Virus record (IMG/VR): IMGVR_UViG_3300044574_000013
Coordinates: 1-44,135 of that record
Strand: one strand, 5' to 3'
Origin: a virus
DNA length: 44,135 nt
Shown here one piece after another: positions 8,545 through 16,419 of this stretch. Numbering within the stretch: the stretch's first letter is position 1; each line of letters starts with the position of its first letter. The translations under genes and the position numbers were made by a program. The notes under the pieces are model-generated. The model saw only the letters and a list, made by a program, of their open reading frames with translations, was not told where the DNA came from and searched no databases.

Positions 8545-9906
8545 TCACCTCGCCGTTGTAGTTGAAAGGTCGCCAAGCGACTCATGCGCGGTGCGCTCGT
8601 TTACCTCTGTGACTCTTGCGTCAAATGCTCGACCGTCAAGCTCAACATTTACCGTGGTGGTGTTGGAGACCTTGATTGGGCTTCTGCTAATAGCGCCCGC
8701 AAGCGCTTCAGCATTGGCCTGACGATCATCCTCGGCCGAAATGGCTCCCGTATTGGCGCTCAATTCGGACGGGGTAAGACCATTGCCTGACGTTAACGGA
8801 TCTCTACCGCGCATATCTGACGGGGAAAGCCCTGCGCCAGATGCTGGCGATGATCCGAACAGTAGCTCAAGCGGGGATGGAATCCGCTCAAGCCCAGTCA
8901 CCTGCATGATGTTCTCGTCAAATCCGCGAGAAATATCGCCGTAGCCCGGGATGTACTTGTCGAGCGTCGTGTTCAGCAGATTTGCGCCAAGCGCACTACC
9001 TGCAACGGCCACGCCAGCAGCGCCAGCACCACCTACAGCGCCGCCAATGGTTGATAGTCCTATCTTAGAAAGACCGGCTCCCAACAGTGAAGCTGTAGCG
9101 CTAGCCCCAAGCGCGGCAGTCGCACCTGCGTTATCGCCAGCGTATTTTATGCCGGAGCTGATAGCCCCTTTGTTCTCAGCCAGAAAGCTATTTATCCACC
9201 CGCTTACACCCACCAATGACGGCAGGAACTCCTTGGCCAGCTCGTTGGTTATTCCCTCCAGCGTCAGGCTAAAGTCAGCCGCATTCTCCATCAGCTTGCG
9301 GGAGTTTTCAGTAAGCTCTTCGATGTTGCCTGCCAGCTCTTCAGATCGAGCAAGGTTTCCTTGGAATGCCTCGGGGCCTTGGGCGAGAACCTTTAGCTCT
9401 GCATCAGATAGGCTCAATGACTTTTGAGTAACGCCGCGCTGCTCTTTTGTCATGCCGGGGATCTGGCGCGACAGCTGAGCCTGGAACTGCTCAGCGCTAG
9501 TGGCTCTCGACAGGTCGAGAATATCGATTCCGGCTACGGCCATATCGCTCAGGCCGCCAAGCTCGCCCTTGAACTGAATTCCGTTAAGCAGGCTTTCGAT
9601 ATTGGCGATTGATGATGCGGCCTCGGATGCATCGCCACCCATCCTTTTTAGGGCGTTCCCGTAGTTGTAAACGTGCTGCATCGAAGTCCGCATGTTGCTG
9701 GTCTTCAGTGCGAGCTGGTCGATTTTACCGGCAGTGTTCACAACGCTTGCCGCAGCTGCGCCGAAGGCACCAACCAGCGCCGCAGATAATTTTAGGGCTG
9801 ATCCCTTGACCCCATCCATCTTGCTATTAACGTCCTTCATTCCAGAGTCGAGTTTTGACGTATCAAAACCGATTCCGATCAGAAAGGAAGTCAGGACGTT
9901 GGCCAT
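8545..9906 (-). CDS. Tape measure protein
   Basis: 453 residues, Ala/Gly/Ser-rich and largely helical. It starts with SFLIGIGFDTSKLDSGMKD, a common opening of tape measure proteins, has heptad-like helices over 1-240, and a strongly hydrophobic Ala/Gly stretch around 255-310 that could cross the host membrane. By the usual 1.5 angstrom per residue it would set a short tail of roughly 65-70 nm. It lies directly after the frameshifted chaperone (stop TAA abuts its ATG), which is the normal arrangement. Confidence 0.85.
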   Translation of the reverse strand: MANVLTSFLIGIGFDTSKLDSGMKDVNSKMDGVKGSALKLSAALVGAFGAAAASVVNTAGKIDQLALKTSNMRTSMQHVYNYGNALKRMGGDASEAASSIANIESLLNGIQFKGELGGLSDMAVAGIDILDLSRATSAEQFQAQLSRQIPGMTKEQRGVTQKSLSLSDAELKVLAQGPEAFQGNLARSEELAGNIEELTENSRKLMENAADFSLTLEGITNELAKEFLPSLVGVSGWINSFLAENKGAISSGIKYAGDNAGATAALGASATASLLGAGLSKIGLSTIGGAVGGAGAAGVAVAGSALGANLLNTTLDKYIPGYGDISRGFDENIMQVTGLERIPSPLELLFGSSPASGAGLSPSDMRGRDPLTSGNGLTPSELSANTGAISAEDDRQANAEALAGAISRSPIKVSNTTTVNVELDGRAFDARVTEVNERTAHESLGDLSTTTAR

Positions 9907-10478
9907 TTATTTGTTCCTTATCGCTTCATTGTGCGCATCAACCAGCTCAGTTATCGACTGATTGAAGCGCTCTACATCGCCTATGGACAGCGACCCGTCT
10001 GCTAGCTGAGACCATGTGCATAGCGGAGGGCAAACGCCCTGCACGCCCACACAAGGCCTCATCAAATACCAGTTTACGGGACTGGGCTTTGCGGGCTTTC
10101 CGCCCGATCGTCGTTTAGGACGCCGGGCAGCCAGTCGAAAAAATCAGACAGGTTCCACCGCAGAAGCTCGCCCAGCAGAGTGTTGTACTGCACCATGCGC
10201 CCGCCGAAGTCCTCAACGGTGATTGGCATGTTCTGGCCGTGAATCACTACGCGACCGGTCAGGATGGATGCCACCTGCGCCTTGAGCGCGGAAGGCATCG
10301 CCATGAACATTGGGACAAGAATCGAATTATCCAGATCCTGGCCGAGCTTTGCGGCGCCCAGTGCGCGATCCATGACCGGCGCAGTAAGCAGGCTAAGCAG
10401 CTTGTCCTGATCCACGGCTACGGCCATAGCGGCGTTGTACGTCACGCCGCCGATAGTGAATGACTTTACTTGGCTCAT
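9907..10478 (-). CDS. Tail assembly chaperone, long form by -1 frameshift
   Basis: Predicted fusion of frame-0 codons 10478-10137 (114 residues) with a second open frame 10137-9907 (76 residues), total 190. The second frame has no start of its own but is open and protein-like: NWYLMRPCVGVQGVCPP then TWSQLADGSLSIGDVERFNQ, the style of the T extension in lambda G-GT type chaperones. It ends with TAA immediately before the tape measure ATG. The slip site T TTT TTC at 10143-10137 is in the right phase (GAT TTT TTC). The long form would bind the tape measure and the short form the tube subunits. Confidence 0.82.
10074..10478 (-). CDS. Tail assembly chaperone, short form
   Basis: 134 residues, start ATG 10478 overlapping the tube stop (ATGA). 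Mostly helical (KLLSLLTAPVMDRALGAAKL), acidic/neutral, of the size of G-type chaperones that escort tape measure and tube proteins during tail assembly and are absent from the virion. The last 20 residues (after DFFDWLPG) are replaced in the frameshifted form. Lies between tube and tape measure genes as expected. Confidence 0.78.
   Translation of the reverse strand: MSQVKSFTIGGVTYNAAMAVAVDQDKLLSLLTAPVMDRALGAAKLGQDLDNSILVPMFMAMPSALKAQVASILTGRVVIHGQNMPITVEDFGGRMVQYNTLLGELLRWNLSDFFDWLPGVLNDDRAESPQSPVP
10137..10143 (-). promoter_or_regulatory. Slippery heptamer T TTT TTC for -1 frameshift
   Basis: On the minus strand the codons GAT TTT TTC GAC contain T TTT TTC, fitting the X XXY YYZ rule in the frame of the short chaperone. 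A slip here enters a frame that is open for 76 codons up to the tape measure gene. I see no obvious strong stem directly downstream, though CTGCCCGGCG / CGGGCG segments could pair. Confidence 0.8.
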
Positions 10479-10891
10479 GCAGCACCGCCTTTGCTAGCAT
10501 CCCAACCGTTGAATTCCATGATGTATTGGTCATCAGAGATGGTCATGCCAGCCCGGCCTTGGGTGCCATCGTTGGTGATAACGCCCTCAGTGCCTACAGC
10601 AGCTTCAAGCGTGCCGATCTGCATATCGGTCAGCGTAATGGTCGCCTTGGAGTTGAACAGGCCTTGCATGTACGCAGAGTCAGGGGAGCCCGGATTCAGG
10701 TAGATGTTGACGGTTCGGCCTGGGTTAATTCGGTCGTTACGAATAGCGCCGCCACCTTGGCCGCGACGAAGCTGGCTCTTAGGGTCGATTGGCGCGTTGT
10801 CGTACGGCGTTGCGTTCTCGCCCCAATGGGTGATTTGACGCCCATTGATAGTGATTACGCGCAGGTCTGTGCTGAAATTCGGCAGGGCCAT
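10475..10891 (-). CDS. Tail tube protein (DUF3277-like)
   Basis: 138 residues. Small beta-rich protein with NFSTDLRVITINGRQITHWG, GAIRNDRINPGRTVNIYLNPG and GRAGMTISDDQYIMEFNGWD, the pattern of DUF3277 tube subunits in small myophages. It follows the sheath gene and precedes the chaperone, so it most likely builds the inner tube along which DNA passes. Size is typical. Confidence 0.78.
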   Translation of the reverse strand: MALPNFSTDLRVITINGRQITHWGENATPYDNAPIDPKSQLRRGQGGGAIRNDRINPGRTVNIYLNPGSPDSAYMQGLFNSKATITLTDMQIGTLEAAVGTEGVITNDGTQGRAGMTISDDQYIMEFNGWDASKGGAA

Positions 10892-10903
10892 GATTGGTTA
10901 TCC

Positions 10904-12046
10904 TTAATAAACGTCGAGCGTAACGTCGACAACACGGATTGAGCCTTTTTTGAACAGGCGAATACGGAGCGGAGCAGACTTGTGCGCGTCTCGATCCTCG
11001 TCAGAAAGATCAAGAATTTCCTCGGCGGTCGTCAGGATCTCAAAGCCGATGGTGTATTTCTCTTGAGCGTCGTCAGGGTCGGTGTAGTTGCGCGGGCCCA
11101 GGTAGTTGTTGGCGATGTACTGGGTGCCTACAACCTTAGCTGCGCCGATCAGAATTGCTTGGCCAACCGGATCTTGACCGAGCTTAGTCAGCTGTCCGGC
11201 AACGGTGTTGTACAGGCGCACGCGGATAGCATTAGTGAAGGCTGCCAGATTGATAACGTCATCAATGGTTTCGCCATACGAACTATGGGTGTTCGTGTTG
11301 ATCCAGCGGCCAGGGTCGGTCGAGCCTTGGTTGTCCACGACTGTGTAGAAGGCGGCACGCTTGGTGCTCTTCATCATTGCGGCATATGCGGAGTCATCAA
11401 GAGACTCAGCCAGAACGCCAGGGGACTTCTTGTATTCGCCATCAATGGTCGAATTCGCAGCAGAGTAGTTGACCGCCGCGAAGTGCTTCATCAGAGCCGA
11501 GCCCGCGTTGCCGTCGCTCGCGTGAGCAAAGGTCGCGGTGAAGCGGTAGCCCAGCAAGGTCAGCTTGCTTGCAATGTCGGCATCGTCATCCAGATCACGG
11601 ATCTTGGCAGCAGACACGCCGGTCTGGTTGTTGACGAAGAAGCTTTCGTTGCTTTCCGCCCATGCGGCGATTGAAAGAACGCTTGCTTCCACGGCCAGAA
11701 CATCAGGCGTGAACATCGAATAGAACCACCACGTCTTGTTGCGCGCCTTGATCAGCGTGGTCGCGACAGTTGCATCGGTTGCGTTCGTTGCCCAAACAAG
11801 GATTTGGCGAGTCGTAGGAATGCCGCCAAGGAACTTCTCGGCGCTCTTGTACGTCTCGGTAGTGTCGGCGAAGTCTTCAGACAGGCCTTTCATGCTGCTG
11901 TATGAGCGGTAGGTGTCGGCAGTGAAGCTAACAGGCAGCTCGGAGGCCTTGGCAAACAGCATCGCGCTAGAGAAGTTAGCCAGCCCCAGCCCGGCTGCCC
12001 GGATTCTTGAAACGATTGGAATGATATTGCTTGCTGGATAGCTCAT
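10904..12046 (-). CDS. Tail sheath protein (DUF3383-like)
   Basis: 380 residues. N-terminal SYPASNIIPIVSRIRAAGLG, a middle with TWWFYSMFTPDVLAVEASVL and QTGVSAAKIRDLDDDADIAS, and a C-terminus with EILDLSDEDRDAHKSAPLRI followed by beta strands are those of DUF3383 sheath proteins. It forms the contractile outer tube. The start ATG 12046 is preceded by a Shine-Dalgarno-like GGAGTTAGCAA. It is the single clearest marker that this phage is a myovirus. Confidence 0.85.
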   Translation of the reverse strand: MSYPASNIIPIVSRIRAAGLGLANFSSAMLFAKASELPVSFTADTYRSYSSMKGLSEDFADTTETYKSAEKFLGGIPTTRQILVWATNATDATVATTLIKARNKTWWFYSMFTPDVLAVEASVLSIAAWAESNESFFVNNQTGVSAAKIRDLDDDADIASKLTLLGYRFTATFAHASDGNAGSALMKHFAAVNYSAANSTIDGEYKKSPGVLAESLDDSAYAAMMKSTKRAAFYTVVDNQGSTDPGRWINTNTHSSYGETIDDVINLAAFTNAIRVRLYNTVAGQLTKLGQDPVGQAILIGAAKVVGTQYIANNYLGPRNYTDPDDAQEKYTIGFEILTTAEEILDLSDEDRDAHKSAPLRIRLFKKGSIRVVDVTLDVY

Positions 12047-12064
12047 TTGCTAACTCCAATGGGT

Positions 12065-12676
12065 TTAGGTTTTTGCCTTTGGATAAAGACCTGAATAGCT
12101 TTCAATGTATTCGGGATCTACCGTTTTCTTGACGAAGAACTCAGAAGAGCTAGGCACTTCGACCCCTCCCAGCACTCTCCCCTTGGCATCAGAGAATACA
12201 GCGCTAGCGCTAAGGATATTATTGATCTCGGATTGAGTCTCGGTAACGTACATCACACGAATACTAACATGAGCGCGCTGCTCCCAATTAGCGGACTGCA
12301 ATGCGGTAAGATCATTAACGGCATCCGCACCATTCCAGCCAAGACCGGCTTTCATGAGCATCATACTAATATTCGGGTGCTTGTTACATTCAAACAGGCG
12401 CTCGGCGAACATATGCGCGTCGCCACGAAAAAAGTTAACGCTGCATGTGGCGATGATCTGTGCGCGAACCTTTGTTTCAATCTTGTCGTTTGGCGTATTG
12501 CGCTTGAAAGTGTTCGACTGCCCGCGCTGACGTACGGTTTGGCGCGGGTAGAGTGATGCGTATTGCCCTTGAGGTGCCAGCCCTGTTGCTGTGGCATTGG
12601 CAAAGATCACGTTAGGCACGCCCGTTGCCAGCATGATGATAGGGCGCAGCTTGTCGAACAGTTGCTCATTGGTCAC
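12065..12676 (-). CDS. Neck/tail terminator protein (LIC_12616 / gp12-like)
   Basis: 203 residues. Carries FDKLRPIIMLATGVPNVIFA at the start, KIETKVRAQIIATCSVNFFR in the middle and ANWEQRAHVSIRVMYVTETQ near the end, like the neck terminator proteins next to DUF3383 sheaths. It would cap the tube and sheath at the head-proximal end. Overlaps the upstream gene by ATGA. The C-terminal 30 residues are loosely conserved. Confidence 0.68.
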   Translation of the reverse strand: MTNEQLFDKLRPIIMLATGVPNVIFANATATGLAPQGQYASLYPRQTVRQRGQSNTFKRNTPNDKIETKVRAQIIATCSVNFFRGDAHMFAERLFECNKHPNISMMLMKAGLGWNGADAVNDLTALQSANWEQRAHVSIRVMYVTETQSEINNILSASAVFSDAKGRVLGGVEVPSSSEFFVKKTVDPEYIESYSGLYPKAKT

Positions 12677-13035
12677 GGCGAGCCCCCTTGATCATCGATC
12701 CTGACAACTATCAATTTGCAGTAGTTGTTCCAGAAGCGATTATCGCATTTTACCGTCTTCCAGCGCTGCCCTAGAAATTCCCACTCACCATTGTTTGTGA
12801 CGCTTTCCATGTCGCCATCGTTGATGTAAACGCGGCGCACGTCATTGATCCGGTCGGCGCCATACCCGAGGAAGTCAATCTCCCGGTCGGTGGCCGGTTG
12901 GATGTTCACGTCATACGGGCGCGGGGCGCCCATAACCTCTACCCACTTCCCGTCTATCCACTCGCCAGACTTAACCTGGCGCGTAGCTGGAACCGATGTA
13001 AAGACGCCAGTTACATGACTCAGCATGTCAATCAT
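12673..13035 (-). CDS. Head-tail connector protein (putative head closure)
   Basis: 120 residues, beta-rich and Trp-containing (GEWIDGKWVEVMG, GEWEFLGQRWKTVKC, FWNNYCKLIVVRID). Located between the tail-completion gene and the terminator gene in a run of neck proteins joined by ATGA overlaps, so a collar or stopper role is likely. I do not recognise a named family with certainty. Confidence 0.5.
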   Translation of the reverse strand: MIDMLSHVTGVFTSVPATRQVKSGEWIDGKWVEVMGAPRPYDVNIQPATDREIDFLGYGADRINDVRRVYINDGDMESVTNNGEWEFLGQRWKTVKCDNRFWNNYCKLIVVRIDDQGGSP

Positions 13036-13634
13036 CGCAGGCCCTCTTCTACTTTCTCCGCTGTGACGGCGTGAGTGACGCTAGCGCGCATTGCGCCCGA
13101 GTCTATAAGTGGGTTTGAACTTCCCTTCTTACGTATGGTGCTAGCGGCGTTTGGCGGCGTCTTGAGCTCGGTCATATACTGCTTTACCGCACCTACTGCA
13201 ACAAGGCCCACAGCTTCAAGGGTGTCATCTGGAGTCTGTCCCGCCTCAATGCCATCGGCGATGGTGGCGATGATCTCTTGTGACGCACTGGCAACGCCCG
13301 GAGCAAGCCACGGACGCGCAGGGATCTCAATCTTGTGCGGCTTTGTTTCGCCGAGAACCATGTAGCCAGATCCGGCCTTCAAGAAGCGGATCTCGTCACG
13401 GTCAGCTGCTGCTTTGCTTGCATACCCGTACGCAGTGCCGCCCGGATGATCGATGCTCGCCCCAAACTCATGGGTTGCACCGAGGGATGCCATCGTAAGA
13501 CCGCCACCCTCCACGCTGCCAGCCGCCTCATGGATGCCCACGGTAACAACCTTGCCGCCCCGGAACTTCTCAAGCTCGCGCCTGATAGCGTCCTGCGCAG
13601 CCTGGAAGTTGATAAGCGAGAAGTTGACACTCAT
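13032..13634 (-). CDS. Neck/tail completion protein (phage virion morphogenesis, HK97 gp10-like)
   Basis: 200 residues. HEFGASIDHPGGTAYG, KIEIPARPWLAPGV and SNPLIDSGAMRASVTH are the signature blocks of the gp10/Mu gpG-like virion morphogenesis family that join head to tail. Between the HEFGA and IPARPWL blocks there is a longer insert (about 40 residues) than in the smallest members, but similar inserts occur. Overlaps both neighbours by 4 bases. Confidence 0.72.
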   Translation of the reverse strand: MSVNFSLINFQAAQDAIRRELEKFRGGKVVTVGIHEAAGSVEGGGLTMASLGATHEFGASIDHPGGTAYGYASKAAADRDEIRFLKAGSGYMVLGETKPHKIEIPARPWLAPGVASASQEIIATIADGIEAGQTPDDTLEAVGLVAVGAVKQYMTELKTPPNAASTIRKKGSSNPLIDSGAMRASVTHAVTAEKVEEGLR

Positions 13635-14047
13635 ACCACTACCGCACCCATGCCCGCACGACGACGCAAGCGCCAGTATTGCTGGCCATAAATAGTGGTA
13701 CTCAACCAGTCGTTACCCGTCGCCTCCATAGCGGTGATACGGTAGTTAACCGACTCATCGCCAACGCTCTTTCCGGCCACGTTGAGGCGAGAAGCAGGGT
13801 CGATATTGGTTGGGTCTAGGGCGTTCTTGCCGTACATGCTCGCCATCCAGTGAGCAGCATAATAGAACAGGCCGCGCCGCTTGAAGTTGCGAGCGGTGTT
13901 CTCAAAGGCACCCCAGCGAGCACTGCCGGTTTCTGCGTCAGCCTCTTCAAGCGCCTCAAAGACAATATCCTCCGGCCACTTGGTCGGGTCTGTGTAGGGC
14001 TTTAGGAACTGCCTAAATGACGCGATGATCTCGCTGGTGATTTCCAT
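13631..14047 (-). CDS. Head-tail adaptor, DUF4054-like
   Basis: 138 residues. FLKPYTDPTKWPEDIVFEAL and ARNFKRRGLFYYAAHWMASM followed by SRLNVAGKSVGDESVNYRI match the DUF4054 family, a helical adaptor (gp6-like) that docks on the portal. Ends with Arg-rich LRRRAGMG. It begins the connector group after the capsid genes. Confidence 0.72.
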   Translation of the reverse strand: MEITSEIIASFRQFLKPYTDPTKWPEDIVFEALEEADAETGSARWGAFENTARNFKRRGLFYYAAHWMASMYGKNALDPTNIDPASRLNVAGKSVGDESVNYRITAMEATGNDWLSTTIYGQQYWRLRRRAGMGAVVV

Positions 14048-14096
14048 TGCTCAGACCCTGGATGATGCCGGACGGGCGCCCGGCATTGATGAACAG

Positions 14097-14483
14097 TTAT
14101 GCCTTTTCGGACAGGCGCTGCTTCAGCTCGTAACCCATCAGAGGCCAGATTTTTTGCTCTGCATTCTGGCGGGCGATCTTACGGCCAATCTCTTCGTCGA
14201 AGTTCTCAGGGCTGGCGCAGGCGCTCTCACCGCTCACCGTGAACCCGTTCTGAAGAACCAGAACGCAAAACGTGAGCAATCGCAGGCTGGTGGAAATCCC
14301 TTCCGGGTCGCCACCGAACTTCTGCGCCTCGCGGAACTTAATCGGATCACAGCCCATCAGCGCGCCTTGGTATGCCGTGAAGTAGTGGCAATGCGCGATA
14401 TTGTCTTGCAATGCCTGAGGAGTAATGCGCGGAGCGGTCAGGCCCTTGTCCTGAATCTCTTGCTCGATTGCTTTATCGGTCAT
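14097..14483 (-). CDS. Gp49-family phage protein
   Basis: 128 residues. The stretch NGFTVSGESACASPENFDEE followed by IGRKIARQNAEQKIWPLMGY is characteristic of the phage Gp49 family, a small helical protein of unknown role that commonly sits between the capsid and connector genes. Start ATG 14483. About 50 bases to the next gene contain a GC-rich palindrome (ATGCCGG / CCGGCAT) without T-run. Confidence 0.7.
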   Translation of the reverse strand: MTDKAIEQEIQDKGLTAPRITPQALQDNIAHCHYFTAYQGALMGCDPIKFREAQKFGGDPEGISTSLRLLTFCVLVLQNGFTVSGESACASPENFDEEIGRKIARQNAEQKIWPLMGYELKQRLSEKA

Positions 14484-14504
14484 GCTATTTCTCCCGAATA
14501 CCGG

Positions 14505-14825
14505 TTACGCGTTGTTGATGGCTTCTTTGATCTTGGCGATGCCCCAACGCTTGTCGATGGCAATACCGAGGTCTTCGGCTTCTGCGCGCAGCAGGTCGAT
14601 TTCTTCGCCCTCTGGCTCTTCTTCATCGCCCTTTTCCAGCAGTGCGGCGCCGGTCATTTGCAGGTGGCCGATTTCTACGAGGTTCTGCACGAAGTCGCAC
14701 TCGACAATGGAATCATCAACGGTCAGCGATTCGCCAGGAGCAATCAGGCCTGCAAGGCTGGAGCCTTCGCCAACGCCCGGAATGATGAATGCACAAACAG
14801 CGGTGTTTTTAAGGGTAACGGACAT
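14505..14825 (-). CDS. Small head-region protein with C-terminal HeH/LEM-like motif
   Basis: 106 residues. Residues 1-55 are beta-rich (IIPGVGEGSSLAGLIAPGES), 64-76 form an acidic patch (KGDEEEPEGEEID), and the end (LLRAEAEDLGIAIDKRWGI then KIKEAI) matches the short HeH/LEM-type helical motif found at the ends of several phage structural proteins. It lies just after the major capsid gene, so a capsid-associated role is possible. Start has AGGAGAG 6 bases upstream. Confidence 0.55.
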   Translation of the reverse strand: MSVTLKNTAVCAFIIPGVGEGSSLAGLIAPGESLTVDDSIVECDFVQNLVEIGHLQMTGAALLEKGDEEEPEGEEIDLLRAEAEDLGIAIDKRWGIAKIKEAINNA

Positions 14826-14847
14826 TGCGTCTCTCCTGAATTCGTAA

Positions 14848-14874
14848 TGCCGGGGCGGTATTAGCGCCCCGGCA
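14848..14874 (-). terminator. Strong hairpin directly downstream of the major capsid gene
   Basis: Perfect 10-bp GC-rich stem (14848-14857 with 14865-14874, loop 7 bases) located 5 bases after the capsid stop. There is no T-run on either strand, so it is more likely an mRNA 3'-end stabiliser/processing signal or a partial terminator than a full stop, since genes continue downstream. Confidence 0.6.
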
Positions 14875-14879
14875 ATTGA

Positions 14880-15917
14880 TTACAGCATGTCTACATACTG
14901 AGCGCACAGAGGGTAGCGGATTTCTGTGCCGGACATTTTGTATTCGCATGGCACGGTGATGCCCAAGCCTTCAAGCTGGGGGGCCAGCATGCGGAAAGGG
15001 ATCGGCTTAGCCAGGCCCAGGTTACGATCGCTCTTGTCGTAGACCATGTAGCGATCTTTGTTGCTGTTTGCCACGCCAGCAGCGGCCAATGCAGCAGCCT
15101 CAAGCTGGTAGCGAACCTTGATATCCAGCTGTTGGCCGGTCATCAGGGTGTAGCTGTTGTTGATCTTGAAGTGCTCCATAACCGTGCGGTCAGTGAAGCC
15201 GGTCATCAACACGGAGTTTGCGCGCTCCCACAGATCCGGGAACATGCGAGCAGTGTTCGGGATGTGGTAGTTCTTCGACAGCTTAATGACCGCGAAAATC
15301 GGGGCATTCAGCATGTTGAACAGCTCTTGGCCGTTTGCCGTCTTGTAGTTCACGACAGCAGCGGTCTTGGTCACGTTGGTGTTGTTGAACAAGCCCTGCA
15401 TCTTGCGAGGAACATCACCGAAGTAGGCGACGGTCTGCGAGTGCTCTTCCGAACCACGGTAAGCCAATTCGGCCTGCATGGTGTCGATCGGCATACCGGT
15501 TGCCGAGGTAGCGCGCAGCTCGTCCAAGGTGTAGTGGCATTCCAGACCAGCATAGCCCAGCTCAACTTGGTGCAACTGAGCGGACTGTGCAACGCGTGGC
15601 AGGTCGCGGGCGTTGGCGCCGATGAACTTGCCCAGCGTTACGCCATCGTACGAGCGATAGTTCCAGTGGGTCGCATACTCAGGAATGCCCGGAGTCGGCG
15701 ACACGTCTTCCAGGTATGTGATGTTGGCGTACGGGGTTTCGTACAGGGTTGTTTCCAGACCGGCCAGCTGCGAGATGTAGAACGCCACGCCGCCGTCAGT
15801 GTCCAGCACAGTGGCCGGTACTTGCAGCTGGTTAGCCGCATCAAGGTATCCCTTGGCCTTCAACCACGGGTTGCCCGCGATGGTTTGGGCATCGACCGTT
15901 ACGAGTTTCATTGTCAT
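14880..15917 (-). CDS. Major capsid protein (DUF2184-like)
   Basis: 345 residues from ATG 15917, chosen because AGGTGG lies 5-6 bases upstream; an in-frame GTG at 15926 would begin inside the cement gene. YEVELGYAG-like block HQVELGYAGLECHYTLDELR, then DTMQAELAYRGSEEHSQTVA and the C-terminal PIPFRMLAPQLEGLGITVPC, match DUF2184 capsid proteins of HK97 fold. It assembles the icosahedral shell. Neighbours are the cement and protease/scaffold genes upstream, in normal order. Confidence 0.85.
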   Translation of the reverse strand: MTMKLVTVDAQTIAGNPWLKAKGYLDAANQLQVPATVLDTDGGVAFYISQLAGLETTLYETPYANITYLEDVSPTPGIPEYATHWNYRSYDGVTLGKFIGANARDLPRVAQSAQLHQVELGYAGLECHYTLDELRATSATGMPIDTMQAELAYRGSEEHSQTVAYFGDVPRKMQGLFNNTNVTKTAAVVNYKTANGQELFNMLNAPIFAVIKLSKNYHIPNTARMFPDLWERANSVLMTGFTDRTVMEHFKINNSYTLMTGQQLDIKVRYQLEAAALAAAGVANSNKDRYMVYDKSDRNLGLAKPIPFRMLAPQLEGLGITVPCEYKMSGTEIRYPLCAQYVDML

Positions 15918-15918
15918 T

Positions 15919-16419
15919 TTAGCCACCTACCACGATAGACAGTTTGACCAAGGTGCCAGCAGCGCCCGAGGATACGAATTTTGCGTTGGGGATGGCGACA
16001 GACAGGGTTTCAGCTTCGCCTTCCGATTTGGAGAAGTCACCAGTGCCGGTAGAGCCGACTCGGAAGAACGCAGGATCGCCCGAGACGACAGCTTCAAGAG
16101 CAGTCACCCAGATCACGCCAGCGGTCAGGACGGATAAGTCTTTAGCCACTACGGCGCCGAATGTTGCGCTATCCAGATACGAGCGGTTCAGCTCGCGCAC
16201 AGCAACGCCGACGAAGTTAACCGCGACACTGCCGCCGACACTGCCGCCGACAGGCAGTTTGACAGCGTTATCGCCATCACGGACAACGGCCTTGCCGTAG
16301 CCAATGGTTACGGTATCGGTGTTCAACTTGGAGATGATGTTTGCCAGCTCGCCATCGGCAACCATGCCCCGGAAGGCTTTGCCGTGGTTCAGGCTGTAAG
16401 AAGCGGCGTTGATGCTCAT
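15919..16419 (-). CDS. Capsid cement/decoration protein
   Basis: 166 residues, Gly/Ala/Val-rich, all beta in appearance. Starts NAASYSLNHGKAFRGMVADG, a pattern seen in structural cement (Gp24-like) proteins encoded just before DUF2184 capsids. An exact 12-bp tandem duplication (16225-16248) encodes a doubled VGGS. It ends one base before the capsid ATG and overlaps the protease gene by 4 bases. Confidence 0.7.
   Translation of the reverse strand: MSINAASYSLNHGKAFRGMVADGELANIISKLNTDTVTIGYGKAVVRDGDNAVKLPVGGSVGGSVAVNFVGVAVRELNRSYLDSATFGAVVAKDLSVLTAGVIWVTALEAVVSGDPAFFRVGSTGTGDFSKSEGEAETLSVAIPNAKFVSSGAAGTLVKLSIVVGG

Noticed and set aside
14025-14864. 279-codon open frame on the plus strand opposite the head genes
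   Set aside because: Antisense to several well-supported structural genes, no ribosome site, and no protein-like pattern; a by-product of codon use on the other strand.
15132-15938. 268-codon plus-strand frame opposite the major capsid gene
   Set aside because: Composition (Val/His/Arg/Gly run) is the mirror of the capsid codons and the capsid assignment is strong.
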